From Polyodon spathula (taxonomy: Eukaryota > Chordata > Actinopteri > Acipenseriformes > Polyodontidae): 64,000 bases of DNA. Position 1 is the first letter of the stretch; each line of letters begins with the position of its first letter. Location: NCBI RefSeq assembly GCF_017654505.1, contig NC_054547.1:20701975-20765974 (forward strand), written 5' to 3'. The notes under the pieces are model-generated. The model saw only the letters and a program-made list of their open reading frames with translations, was not told where the DNA came from and did not search any database. A program made the position numbers and the translations under genes. Shown one piece after another: positions 9,861 through 20,182 of the stretch.

Positions 9861-10345
9861 ACGTGGTTATGAACCGGTCAAGGTGGCGGACACGGCTGAC
9901 TGGGTGATCCCCACTGTATCACCTGCTACCTTCTGAAAGGTCCCGGTGGCCATGATACACCTACAGACAGACACTACCAATTGCTCAGACAAGACATAAC
10001 TGCGCAGGTTTGTTATAGCCAGGTCATCATGCAGCATGTTGCATAGATGAGTCGAGACGATACCTGGTCACGATTTGCTCATTGCTGAGCTCCTCATGTG
10101 TGCCGAGGCCGGTGCACCCTTTCAGCATATCTTCAACCTATGTCGGGGTTGTTGTTGCTGGGTGTGCCTTGCATCAATCACATCCACATGTCGATGGACA
10201 CGCTGCATGCTACCCACATTTCCTATTGTTGCCTGTTTGTAGTCAGTGCTGGAATGGTAGCGTGTGCGGAGCTAACACAGTCCTTTTACAATCCTTATTC
10301 TGCGTGTCACAAACCTGGTTTTGTGCTTGGCACATACCTTCGAAT

Positions 10346-11867
10346 ATACCAGGATCACGCATATGGTCGGCCACTCCCCCCATACTGTGCGATCCATACA
10401 TTTTATTTCTGCACAGCGCAGAATGGATTGTGACGCCCAAAAGGACGTTTCGAATATGGCAACTTAGCACAATTTCAGCACAATGGCAATTTGCGACACG
10501 CATACCCCTCTGCGCGGTGCGCAAACCTTTCGAATATCAGGCACATGCAGTTTCACAAATGTTCAATTTGCACCCAAAAGATCAGCCTGCTTCCAGTAGC
10601 TGTCACAGTCTTGAGTCAGTTTCTGCTCACAGCGAGTCTGTCAAGGCCACCACAGGTGTGTCTTTAAAAGCCTGATACCTGCAAAAACTTAAATCTTTTT
10701 AGCAGGGCTTCCATCTACATTCCCATTCCCATCATCAGTGGGAAGACTTCAAATAAAGGAAACTGTTTCTATCAAAGAAACATTTCTGCTGCATACACCT
10801 TTTACAGAGGAAAGACAGGTATTAGGTTCATTCGTGACACCACACGGACCGTCATTGGGGGGGGGGGTGGGTAACATTTTAAAAGAACAAGTCAGTAAAA
10901 GGAGTGATTGCGATGGTCACATAACCAATACTGGTTCCTTCTCTTATCAGACAAGAGACAATATTGCCTTTAAAACACTGTGCTGATTCGCTATACAGGT
11001 GTGCATCCCATGCAGTCCTGACAAAGTTGGTTTACTTTCAATTTCTGATGTCAAAAATGGTGTTGTGGATATCAAGAGTTCTATTTTTGATATCAAGAGT
11101 TCTATTTGTGTGCAGCTCTACAGTGAGAGTTCTGGGACAAGGTATGTCACTCCAGGGCTGTACCTGTGGCTGGACCAGGGGGACAATGGTCAGGGGTCTG
11201 AAGAATCATCGAGAGAGAGAGGGGCTTTTATTTTAAATCAGGCTGTCAGATTGTTAGTGATTGGTACTTGATAATTGTGTAAGCAAGGGCAACTGAGGGA
11301 AAGTCTGTTGTGTTAGATTTACACATTTCTATCCCATTTAACAATTGCCTAACAACTTAAAACATGTTAAAAGGAAATGACTCAAATCTGCACAGCCCTC
11401 GTAAACATTTACCCTTGAATGGGATGGCAGTGCCGAGTTGAACAGGATTGTGAGAAGCTGTCTCTTGTGCTGTGTGGAGGGATGCTAAGCCGTAGAGACT
11501 GTGCACTCCAGTAATTGATGCACTGGCTAGTGTGCAGGGACTGTATGGTTAATTGCAGATTAGTTGGAGGATTCCAGAGCCAAGGTATTTTCAATTGAAT
11601 TTTAGTTTTATATAGCACCTTTTGCAACAAGTCGCCACAAAGTGCTTCACAAAGGCAAAAACAATACATATTACTGAACAACGGTAAGCATTTTAAAAAA
11701 GAACAGAATAAAAACAAAGCAGAATATATAAACTGTATTATAAAAATATGATTTTAATCTAGAAAAAAAAATAAATAAATAAATAAATAAAATAAAAAAC
11801 AGTGGGAACAATATGGGGCAAGAGGATATCAGCTCATCTGGATCAAAATGCCAGGCTATAGATATGG
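10346..11867. other. Intron sequence, no gene recognised
   Basis: No coding region with support. There is a run of G near 10858, a 21-bp tandem duplication (TATCAAGAGTTCTATTT twice) near 11070-11108, and at 11590-11680 a stretch reading TATATAGCACCTTTTGCAAC and CACAAAGTGCTTCACAAAG. That pair of words is common in dispersed fish repeats, but I cannot name the family. Confidence 0.5.
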
Positions 11868-12306
11868 GTTCCCTTTCAAGTGTGAAATGTATTCCATTAC
11901 ACATGGGTTAACCTATTACACTTGATTCCACTGAACACTTCTACCAAAGCCGCTTCTACGCCCGCGACGTCAACATGCCCCACAGGAGACAAGCTACGTG
12001 CAAAATGGAGCTCGCCGCCATTTTCTTTTTCAGCCTTTTCCACAACACATAAGTGCTGAGTGAGCTCAGCATGAGAGAGTAAAACATTGCTAACTCTGGC
12101 CAGAAGCAGTCAAATAAGCCTGCCTTATTTTATTTCTGCTTGTTTTGTCCCTCTGGGATAAGTCGCTGAAGCAAAAAAATAGTTTTTTACCGTGAGTCTA
12201 TTTTTGCGGCCTTCTGGCTTGCAGCAGCAGCGGGCTTGCCTGCCCCGCAGATTGGTAACAAAGTATTATTTACATTAATTAATATCTCTTTTCTACCTTA
12301 ACTCCC

Positions 12307-12595
12307 TGTCACAGAGACGGCCGAAGTGGGCGGCGTCAGAACCAGGAAAGGTAATGCAAGACACAAAACACAGGACGGATGAAATGAAATGATGAAGACG
12401 CCTGTTGGCGCCGGTTTAATACAAAATAAAAGGTTTAACAAACACGAAAAACACAGGACACGGCACTACGCCAAAATAAATAGACAAACAAAAACAGACT
12501 AAACTTAACAAAACGGTGCACGGACAGACACTGACAAACACGGTGAGCGGATACTTTCTCCTCTTCTTCTTCTTCTTCTTCTTCTTCTTCTTCTT

Positions 12596-12657
<62 letters not shown>

Positions 12658-13021
12658 TACTGCTGCTTATTTCCTCCGTCTCCAATCCCGTTCTCCGCTC
12701 ACCGAACACCCAACCCCAGTATGTGACAACGTGCATCTATATATACTATTGTGCTGGGATTCAATTACCAATTAATTATTCACTTGAATCCCAGCACGTG
12801 AATTAATAAAGTGCAATTCCCCGTGCTCACATATTACTACATTTTACTTGCACGTGAAGTGCTGTGCAATCCTCGTGCCTAAATACACATATACATTTTT
12901 AAACACTCGTGTTACACAGACCCGTTTATATCCCGTGTACCAATGTCTATACACCAACATTTAAACACACCACACGCAACACATAACAGATAATATACAC
13001 AGGGGCGGGCACTTTGTTACA
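12307..13021 (-). mobile_element. Solo LTR with 5-bp target duplication
   Basis: A 715-bp sequence bounded by TGTCACAGAG and CTTTGTTACA (TG...CA on either strand). It is flanked on both sides by the direct repeat CTCCC (12302-12306 and 13022-13026). Removing it would join DIRS-2 leader sequence without a gap. No internal region is present, so it is a solo LTR left by LTR-LTR recombination. The minus orientation is preferred because that strand has a TATATATA-like box followed downstream by TTTTATTTTGTATTAAA. It contains a TTC/TTA microsatellite. Relatives occur at 16531-17068 and 61740-62115. A Ty3/Gypsy origin is likely from the 5-bp duplication. Confidence 0.82.
12559..12656. repeat. (TTC)n(TTA)n microsatellite within the solo LTR
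   Basis: About 22 TTC units run directly into about 10 TTA units. The relatives of this LTR at 16531 and 61740 lack it, so it expanded after insertion. Confidence 0.95.
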
Positions 13022-13640
13022 CTCCCATTGGAGTTTTATTAGTCTTATTTTTTACAAGCATATTGTAATTTTCAACTACATCATTAAATATATTGCGGTT
13101 GAAATTGCTGTGTTAGTGTCTTTCCCCTTTTATTCCAGGTACTCTGCGTGCAGCTTACTGCTGATTGCTTACAAGCCTGTGCTCTTGGACGGGCACTGTG
13201 TTAGCTCTCGGGCTGCACAGACTAACTTGCAGGCTGTAGCCCAACAGTTACAGGTTTTGCTCTGCTGCCCATGCCACAACAGCGGACAGCTTCGGCACCG
13301 TTTTGTGAAGGCTTGTCAGTGTGAGAAAAACTGTAATCAGCCACTCTCAGGTTCTTGCATTGCATCCCTGTATTGCTGCCTTGGTCACGCGCAGTTTGCT
13401 TTTAGCCCTGCCAGTACCAACCGTACACCATACCGTGCATCCATGCACCGGACGTGCAACATATGGTGCAACGTAGCGTGCCCCGTGCACTGTACCGTAG
13501 TGCGTACACCGAACCGTGCTCCCTCACCAGGTTGGTTTGTGCTTTTTAGTGTACTGCACTGTAGCACACTGTAGCATTGTACTGTTTTTTATACCGTGTC
13601 TGTTACTATCCATTCGCATTACTACAGTCTTGTTGTAACA

Positions 13641-14850
13641 ATGTCTGGCTTCCATGCTTGCACAACCTGCAGGAAGCCTATCCCTTCAGAGGATAAGCAA
13701 GAGGAATGTGTGCGGCGTCTTGGTGCTGAGCATGCTCAGCAGGCTTTACACAATCCCTCCATGTTTGAGTTCTGTGCACTGCTTTCCAGACAATCGGTGG
13801 AGTGCAGGAGCAAATGTTTTGCAGAACCTGCTCCCTCTATCTCCTCTCAGAGAAATGTGTCTTCCTCACCGCGGTGGGCAACACTGCCAGCAGCAGCAGG
13901 GAAACGACAACGCAGAGGCAGAAGCCCCTCGCAGTCTTCAGCATTGACCTCATCCTCTTCCTCCTCCCCCCAAGGCATAAGAAGGCTAGCCGCACTTCCC
14001 CGAGTGACCCGGCTATTAAGGCCCAAATGGATCGCATGTGGGAAGCCATCTTATCCCAGAGCCAAATGTTAAAAGCACTGACGAGACGAGCCTGGCACAA
14101 CCTGCCCCTGCTCCCCCTGTGGTGCAAGCGGCTGTTGCAGCGCTAGAGTGGGGCAGGATGACTCCTTGTCCCTTGCTTCCTCGGGGACTCCCGAGGAGCT
14201 AGAGGAGGATGAGCTGCTAGCGCCTCTCCCCTTCTCTGCAGAGCTCATAGCCTTATTGAAAAGAGCCACCACAGCACTAGAAGTGTCATAGCCTGAGGAG
14301 TCTGAGCCCAAGCGTTCCATTATTGACAGGCCCTCAGCTTAAGAGGAGCTCAATGCCCCCTGTCCACCTGGATTTTCTGCATAAGGTCCAATCAACTTGG
14401 GGACACCCTGTAACGGCTCCGGCTGTCCACAGGGCTGCTGATCTGTTATATCAGGTACACAACACTGAAGGGTTGGGGCTTGGCCATTTTCCTCCTGTCG
14501 CAGCATCCATTGCCTCCCTGGTACAGGGCACACATCTGGTGGTCCCTTCCAAGGATGTGTCTTGCTCAAACAAGCAGTGCAAGGTCACAGAGACAATGCT
14601 AAAAAAGGCCCTTGCGGCACAAGCTCTAGCTACCCGGCTGGGTAACTACACAAGCATCCTGGTGGCTTACCAGTCGACGCTTGTACAGAGTTTGTCAGCA
14701 AATCACAGGCCCCTCCAGCGAATGCTGGAGGAGCTAAACCTGGTCACTGACCATCTGCTGCAGCTGTCCAAATACAATGGTCAGTCTCTTGGCCGAGGCC
14801 TCGCAGCACTAATAGCTGCTCGACGACAGCTTAGGCTCTCCCAGGCATGA
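13641..14850 (+). pseudogene. DIRS-2 gag-like protein, frameshifted
   Basis: The ATG at 13641 starts a frame with FHACTTCRKPIPSEDKQEEC, then RRLGAEHA, the cysteine motif shared by the DIRS gag N-termini in this window (the last CxxC has decayed to VRRL). A serine-rich stretch follows. The frame is lost near 14070, and homology resumes in the frame 14323-14850 with SIASLVQGTHL, SNKQCKVTETMLKKAL and ILVAYQSTLVQSL, matching the DIRS-1 gag core. At least one frameshift and a stop separate the two halves. The product would be the structural protein of the element. Confidence 0.72.
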
Positions 14851-15348
14851 GTGCCTGATGGGAACAAGGCCTCTCTTTTGGATGCCACGGTCACGCCAGG
14901 CCATATGTTTGGTCCAGCGGTGAACGACCTTTTGCTAAGCTCTCAAAAGGCACGTTAATCCTCCAAAGAGGTGGTTTGCTTGCTGCCCAGGAAGGCAACT
15001 AAAATGGCGCCTTGGCGCCCTAAGGCTCAGCAGCCCCAGACAGTGCCAGCAGGTCGGGGGGCTCCCCACTAGAAGGGCGGGCAGACAAAAAGGGGGTACT
15101 GCAGCCAACACCGCCAACCACATTTTGTACAAAGAGCAACGGCAAACTCACCGGCAGCTCAGCAGCAGCCCTAGGGGTTTGCTGCCACAGGTCCAGGGCC
15201 CTTATTCAAGGAGCCACCTGGATTACTACCAATCAAGCACCACAGACAGCTGGGTGCTCGCTCCAGTTCACACAGGGCCCTCCCCCCTTTTCAGGAGTTG
15301 TTACTACTTCTGTCTCCAACCATCAGGATGCCCCAGTGGTGTCCCAAG

Positions 15349-16276
15349 AGGTGAGGACCCTGTTACAAAAGGGGGTTATTCAGGTAGTAGACCTCTCTGA
15401 TCTAGAGTCTAGGTTTTATTCCAGGTATTTCCTGGTGCCAAAAGGGGACGGTGGCCTACAACCCCTCAGACCCCCAATCTGTTCTTGAGGCGCAGGAAGT
15501 TCAAGATACTGACAATAAAACACCTTTTGCAATCGGTCAGACAGGGCGACTGGTTCACTACGATGGACCTGAAAGACGCCTACTTCCTTGTCCCGATAAG
15601 ACCCGGCCACAGGAAATATCTACGGTTCTCCTTTCAAGGGACCGTTTACAAGTTCCGTGTTCTGCCGTGTGGCATCTCTCTAGCTCATCACAACTTTTTG
15701 AAGTGCATGGAGGCTACCCTGGCCCCTCTGAGGCTACAAGGCATCAGAGTGCTCACCTACCTGGACGACTGGCTCATTTGTGCCCAGTCTTCAGCACAGG
15801 CAGTAGTCCACACAGAACTGGTAACCGCTCACCTCAACAGGCTCGGCCTGATGGTGAACATGTCAAAGCCAGCTGGTACCATCTCAGGCTACCATCTACC
15901 TGGGAACCTGCTTGAACTCAAGCAGCATGATCGCCACTCTGTCAAGGACAGAATCCAGAGGCTCCACACGTGCCTGAGGCTGTTTCAGCCTGGCGTGTCA
16001 TGGGAGGCTGTCATCTTCCAGAAGCTTCTGGGCCTGATGGCAGCAGGATCTCAGACCCTTCCACTGGGTCTCCTCCGTATACATCCTCTTCAAGCGTGGT
16101 TCAATAGCAAGGTGAGTCAATTCCCCTTGCAACCACATCTCCATCTGTCGGTGTCTCGACACTGTATGGAGGCTCTCTTGTGGTGGAAACAGCCGGCTCA
16201 CCTGTGTCTAGGTGTGCCATTGGGCAGTATCACCAGGCGAGAGGTGATCACCACAGATGCATCCAGTTCAGGCTGA
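15349..16276 (+). pseudogene. DIRS-2 reverse transcriptase, catalytic motif intact
   Basis: RT homology begins near 15349 with FYSRYFLVPKGDGG, is broken by a frameshift near 15470, and continues in a 263-codon frame from 15485. In that frame the first catalytic aspartate is Asp28 in TMDLKDAYF and the palm motif is YLDD at residues 92-95, in the form DIRS elements share. The frame reaches the first RNase H aspartate (ITTDASS) and ends in a stop at 16276 where a tryptophan is expected. It is less damaged in the palm than DIRS-1 but still not a functional polyprotein. Confidence 0.83.
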
Positions 16277-16530
16277 GGCGCGCAAGGTGTGTGGCAGCCC
16301 CCTTAGGTGGGGCTACACATAAATGTACTGGAGCTGCAGGCAGTCTTTCTGGCCTTGCAGCGTTTCTTCCAGGAGGTGCAGGGGAGACACGTGTTGGTGG
16401 CCTACATCAACCACCAGGGTGGTCTGCACTCTCCCCATCTCCATCAGTTTGGCCCACAGAATCTTGTTGAGGGCTTAGAGCACCTGCTGTCGCTAAGAGC
16501 GATACATCTGCCAGGAGCAGAAAACCACAC
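16277..16530 (+). pseudogene. DIRS-2 RNase H remnant
   Basis: In the frame 16307-16530 the sequence HINVLELQAVFLALQRF holds the catalytic glutamate. VLVAYINHQGGLHSP follows directly, so the segment that should carry the next aspartate (TDNT in DIRS-1) is deleted. AIHLPGAEN marks the end of the domain, after which DIRS sequence stops at the LTR-like segment starting at 16531. Confidence 0.75.
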
Positions 16531-17068
16531 TGCAAGGGGAGTTCCACTTAGTTTCGCTCGGCGTTTAATGAGTGAACAGAACAGTAAATAAAAAGGTTGT
16601 AACAAAAGCAGCACACGGCACGTGAGGCCAAAATAAATAGACAAACACGGACTAACACTTAAACAAACAGTGGACTAACAGACAAACAAGACGAGTGAAA
16701 ACACCAGTTATATATATTACTTTGTTTCGTTTTCTGGTTGTTAATTCTCTCCTCTTCACACCCGTTCTCCACTCACCGAACACACAACCACGAGTGGGTG
16801 AAAACATGTTGCATTTATGCAGCTGTACCGAGACTCGATTGCTAATCAATCATTCAATTGGAGTCGCAGTACAACTGCACGTGAATTAATAAAGTGCAAT
16901 TCCCCGTGCTCACATATTATTACTTTTTACTTGCACGTGAAGTGCTGTGCAATCCTCATGCCTAAATACAAATATACATTTTAAACGCTTGTGTTACACA
17001 GACCCGTTTATATCCCATGTACCAATGTACCAATATACACCAACATTAACATACAACATATTGTAACA
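16531..17068 (-). mobile_element. Diverged LTR, relative of the solo LTR at 12307
   Basis: Begins TGCAAGGGGA and ends ATTGTAACA (TG...CA form). It shares long blocks with 12307-13021: CCAAAATAAATAGACAAACA, CCGTTCTCCACTCACCGAAC, GTGAATTAATAAAGTGCAAT and the GCACGTGAAGTGCTGTGCAA block. No target duplication is visible: the left flank is DIRS RNase H sequence ending CACAC, and the right flank is not DIRS. The right side was probably rearranged after insertion. Confidence 0.65.
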
Positions 17069-18186
17069 AACCCAATCCTTAAGCAACATCCAATAACTAG
17101 TATTTTGTGACGGAAATACAAATACAACTACCCTGAACAATGTAACTCTCCAAAGCAGTAGGATTGCGCAACAGAACCAAGAAAAAATGCTGGGTAAGTC
17201 AGGATTGTTTACAACAAATAGAAAATAGGAAGACAATTAAACCAGAAGACAACACCAGAATTCAAATAGAAGATGTTATTGAATATGCATGGAATATTAT
17301 ACTTGTAGACAGATGTATCAAACATTTGGTGTACATGAGTTTTAATCAGACAGCATTTAAACCATTCAAAATGTTTACCAGAACATGGATTAATACCAGT
17401 CATATAGGACAGATTAAAGTTTTCTGTAATGTACAGCCTAACATAGCCAATGTTGATTAAAGTGTTTTCCACTGAATCCATCAGGCAGTCCTTATAAAAA
17501 AAATTAAAATGTCCATGAAACCACCTCAACCACCAATACTTTAAAAGTCCCAAGATGTTATATCCAATTCGTATTGAGAATGCAGTTGAACCAGAAAAGT
17601 TTGAACACAAAACAAAACAAAAATGAGACTTCTGTGCTGGGTGCTCGTTAATCCCCAATAAATAAACAAAAATGATAACAATCCAAAACAGTCAGAACAC
17701 AAAGCGAAAAATAAGATTCCTCCCCATTAGGGGATCTCACCCAGTTCTTCCTTGGTCCTGTAGAGCTTGGAGTTTCCAACCAGGTAAGAAGACAAAAAGT
17801 GATGATTTGGGTAATAAATAGATTAGTCACTGTTGTTGTTCTTAGGATCCAAATAAACAATTTGAATGATGTGGATAGTTTCAATTTGGCAGGAGATTAG
17901 ATACCTGGTTACTTTTAAACTGGAAAAATGGCAGATTAGAGAAAATACACTGTTTCTAACAACCAAAAGATTATTGCTTCCTGATTTCTCCTTTACAGAC
18001 CAGCAACCTCCTTCTTCAAACACTCTGCATCCACAAAAAACCAAATTTTACCTTATGGAATCTGAAAGGCCCACTTAAAAATGAGAACAAAATTACTTAT
18101 TTAGCAATTGAACAGAGAATTAAATTAACCTGGCCAGGTATTCTGATACTCAATTAAGAGCAGCAGGCAGCAAATTACTGTCAGCT
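17069..18186. other. Unidentified 1.1-kb segment inside DIRS-2
   Basis: AT-rich sequence between the LTR-like segment and the place where DIRS recombinase homology resumes. Open frames such as 17658-17209 on minus have no recognisable domain and an unusual mix of aromatic residues, consistent with non-coding DNA. The DIRS parts that should lie here (linker and recombinase N-terminus) are absent, so this DNA replaced them rather than simply being inserted. Confidence 0.5.
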
Positions 18187-18760
18187 GTCTTTGAAAGCAG
18201 CATTTTTACTCGCTGTAAGAAGTGCTAGAAGTGTTAGTGAGATGCAGGCTTTTTCAGTGGCAAAAGCTTGCTTGTTTTTTACAGAGTCTAGGACTAAGGT
18301 CACGCTCTGTACAAATCTGGCTTTTCTGCCTAAATGTTTATCAACCTTCCATGTCAGTCAGTCTGTGGAATTGGAGGCCTTCCATCCTCCTCCATTCAGG
18401 TCAAATGAGGAGTGTCGTCTCCATGCGCTTTGCCCGGTCAGGGCACTAGCGTATTATGTTGACAGGACAAAAACTTGGCGACAGTCTGAGCATCTATTTA
18501 TATGTTTTGGAGCTAAGAACCAAGGTCAAGCTCTATCAAAACAGAGGCTGTCCAATGGGATAGTGGAGACAGTTAAGTTTGCTTACAAGCATTTTTTTAG
18601 GGTGCATCAGTCTCTGACATGTGCAGTGCAGTGGTGTGGGCCACTCCTCACACCTTCACAAGGTTCTACAGGCTTAATGTCCTGGATCCTCATAACCCTG
18701 CTCTTGGAACCAGAGTGCTGACAGCGGCGTCTCAGCCGCATTCAGAAGCACATTCATGAG
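18187..18760 (+). pseudogene. DIRS-2 tyrosine recombinase, HxxR box deleted
   Basis: The frame from 18191 has the catalytic arginine in VRSARSVSEMQAFS and the family block TFHVSQSVELEAFHPPPF. After KFAYKHF the expected HSTRG box is missing. The C-terminus continues in a different frame (GASVSDMCSAVVWATPHTF, then FYRLNVLDP) with the nucleophilic tyrosine context kept. Loss of the N-terminus, loss of HxxR and a frameshift make it non-functional. Confidence 0.82.
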
Positions 18761-18864
18761 GTAATTATGCGTTCTGCAGGCATTATTGTGTCTTATCAGT
18801 ACGGCAAGCCATCGGTCTTGCAAAATTGGCTGTTCTGCAGGTCAGGTCCTTGCGACAGCTTTAG

Positions 18865-18960
18865 GTATACTGACCTATGTGTAATGGAATACATTTCGTA
18901 CTTGAAAGGGAATGTAAGGTTATTATCATAACTCTGGTTCCCTGAAATAGAAATGTATCT
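18865..18960. repeat. DIRS-2 internal complementary region
   Basis: The sequence around TGTGTAATGGAATACATTTC, followed by ACTTGAAAGGGAA, is the reverse complement of the element's left tip at 11868-11910. It runs straight into GTAAGGTTATTATCATAAC and CTGGTTCCCTGAAA, the complement of the expected right tip. As in DIRS-1, this is the joined copy of both ends. The right ITR itself is gone. Confidence 0.78.
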
Positions 18961-18965
18961 GTGAC

Positions 18966-19402
18966 AGGGTCTTGCTGGGTAGGTGCTGATTAAGCACGCA
19001 GCGAGACACATGCATCCAACTGTGCTGAATTTAGAAATACTCAAATAAACTTAAAATTAACAAATTAACTTTTAGTCTTTTTCAATGTCTTAAAAAATAC
19101 TGTTGCACCATCACATAGCAGGTAAAAGCCACAGTTAATCCAGATTCCCCCAGCTTTATTAATGTATAATAAATGTGAAGTTGCAGTATACTAGTGACAA
19201 TCCTGCAGTCTCAGAGTTCCGTTAGTATCTTGTAATGTGCCACAGGATGGCTGTTATTCCTTAAATAAAAAGCACAATATTTGAGTCATTTCAATAAATA
19301 ATGTATCACTCAGAATTAACATCATAAACTACTAAGGATGAACTAAGAAGATGACTTGAATGAATGTGTTGATTTTTCTGTTTCACTTCTCCTCTCTTCC
19401 AG
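18966..19402. other. QSOX intron remainder
   Basis: AT-rich, no coding signal. It ends in a pyrimidine-rich stretch (TTTCACTTCTCCTCTCTTCCAG) that forms the splice acceptor of the next exon. Confidence 0.6.
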
Positions 19403-19451
19403 TTCTTCCAGGCTTACTCAGAGAGCGGGTCTAAAGGAGAGGTGCTTCAAG
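19403..19451 (+). CDS. qsox1: QSOX1-like exon: thioredoxin domain, part B
   Basis: A 49-nt exon between the acceptor ending at 19402 and donor GTAAAA at 19452. It starts in phase 0, matching the phase in which exon 2930-3030 ends, and finishes one base into a codon. It encodes FFQAYSESGSKGEVLQ, which follows the preceding PTLK as the FF-K/Q-AF/Y strand after the cis-proline in QSOX thioredoxin domains. An alternative frame is also open here but would run into a stop in the next exon, so phase fixes the reading. Confidence 0.78.
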
Positions 19452-19937
19452 GTAAAACCACTGTTCAGAAATAGTGAGTTTATAAAATACTGAATAGTTT
19501 AGCTAAAGGTTACGGTGTCAAACTTAATAGACAGTTATTTCCACTCCAAATAAATGCAAGAGACATAAGTGCAGTAGTAACCCAAATATCAATTTACTGC
19601 CAATGCACACGGGGTATTTGTTGCCCAGTTTTGCCCACAACTCAGTAAATGTTATTATATTAAACAATTTTAGGTTTAAAAGGCAGATTTATAAATTGCA
19701 TGTGTTTTATAAAATGCAGATTTTCCAAGTGTAGTGCAACCTCTGACTGGTTTTAAGGCAGAAATCCTATGAAGCGAGTTTAATGAAACTGAAATAGCTT
19801 CTTTGTAAATCACATGTCCCCAATAACTCTTGTACATCCCAGTAGACCATGTAGTGTCATATACTGTAGTGATTGAACATTGTGATGGTTACTAGGCACT
19901 GTGAGTGTTCTAACCCGTCCCTACCTCCCGTTTGCAG

Positions 19938-20040
19938 ACACATCCAGCAGTGCTCCAAAGCTGCGTCAACTGATCATTGACCTGCTGGAGAGCCATGTGG
20001 AGGCGTGGCCCCCAGCGTGCCCACCCCTTGAGCCGATCAG
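19938..20040 (+). CDS. qsox1: QSOX1-like exon: end of the first thioredoxin domain
   Basis: A 103-nt exon with acceptor TTTGCAG (ending 19937) and donor GTGAGA at 20041. It supplies the last two bases of the codon left open by the previous exon, and only that frame is free of stops. It encodes a helix ending LRQLIIDLLESHVEAWPP, then ACPPLEPIR. The W-PPACPPLEP segment is a QSOX1 hallmark at the boundary between the two thioredoxin domains. QSOX2 has a related but different sequence here, so QSOX1 is preferred. The exon ends in phase 2, and no continuation is recognised downstream. Confidence 0.85.
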
Positions 20041-20182
20041 GTGAGACACACTGTCTAGACTAGAGAGAGAGCTGAGGGTTTAGTTACACAACATACCCTG
20101 AGTCACTCCAATTTTAGAGGAATAGATAACACAGTAAATTGGGAAATTAGTGCAGCTTAAATTCTAACAGCTGCATGTCTTT

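Larger units (their letters stand above)
8394..10345. mobile_element. Composite block A: L2-like LINE end + (TA)n + Harbinger relic
   Basis: This block recurs in inverse orientation at about 53740-55960. Reading left to right: a shared leader (AACAGAACTGTTTGTCC, later GAACTAGCGCATGG or similar), an L2-like LINE 3' fragment on plus (8583-9255), a (TA)n tract, a short hairpin with ACGACGACTCGTGTG, and a PIF/Harbinger transposase relic on minus (9690-9860). A shared tail (CAGTGCTGGAATGGTAG to CACAAACCTGG, 10229-10325) closes it. Block B lacks most of 9870-10228. The same junctions in both places mean that the LINE fragment and the DNA transposon travelled or were duplicated as one unit. Confidence 0.7.
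11868..18965 (+). mobile_element. DIRS-2: DIRS retrotransposon with nested LTRs, 3' end truncated
   Basis: A plus-strand DIRS. The left ITR tip at 11868 (TTCCCTTTCAAGTGTGAAATG, then TCCATTACACATGG) is complementary to the ICR at 18865-18960. Coding parts are gag (13641-14850), RT (15349-16276), RNase H (to 16530) and recombinase (18187-18760). The right ITR that should follow the ICR is missing; unrelated sequence starts near 18966. Foreign DNA interrupts it twice: a solo LTR at 12307-13021 and a rearranged 1.65-kb segment at 16531-18186. The element sits in the QSOX intron about 440 bp before the second exon. Confidence 0.87.

Noticed and set aside
12416..12806. Poly-lysine, poly-asparagine or poly-leucine frames
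   Set aside because: Read-through of the (TTC)n(TTA)n microsatellite in the solo LTR.
17209..17658. 149-codon minus frame inside DIRS-2, considered as a membrane protein
   Set aside because: No recognisable domain or consistent hydrophobic segments; lies in a segment of unknown origin with no regulatory signals.
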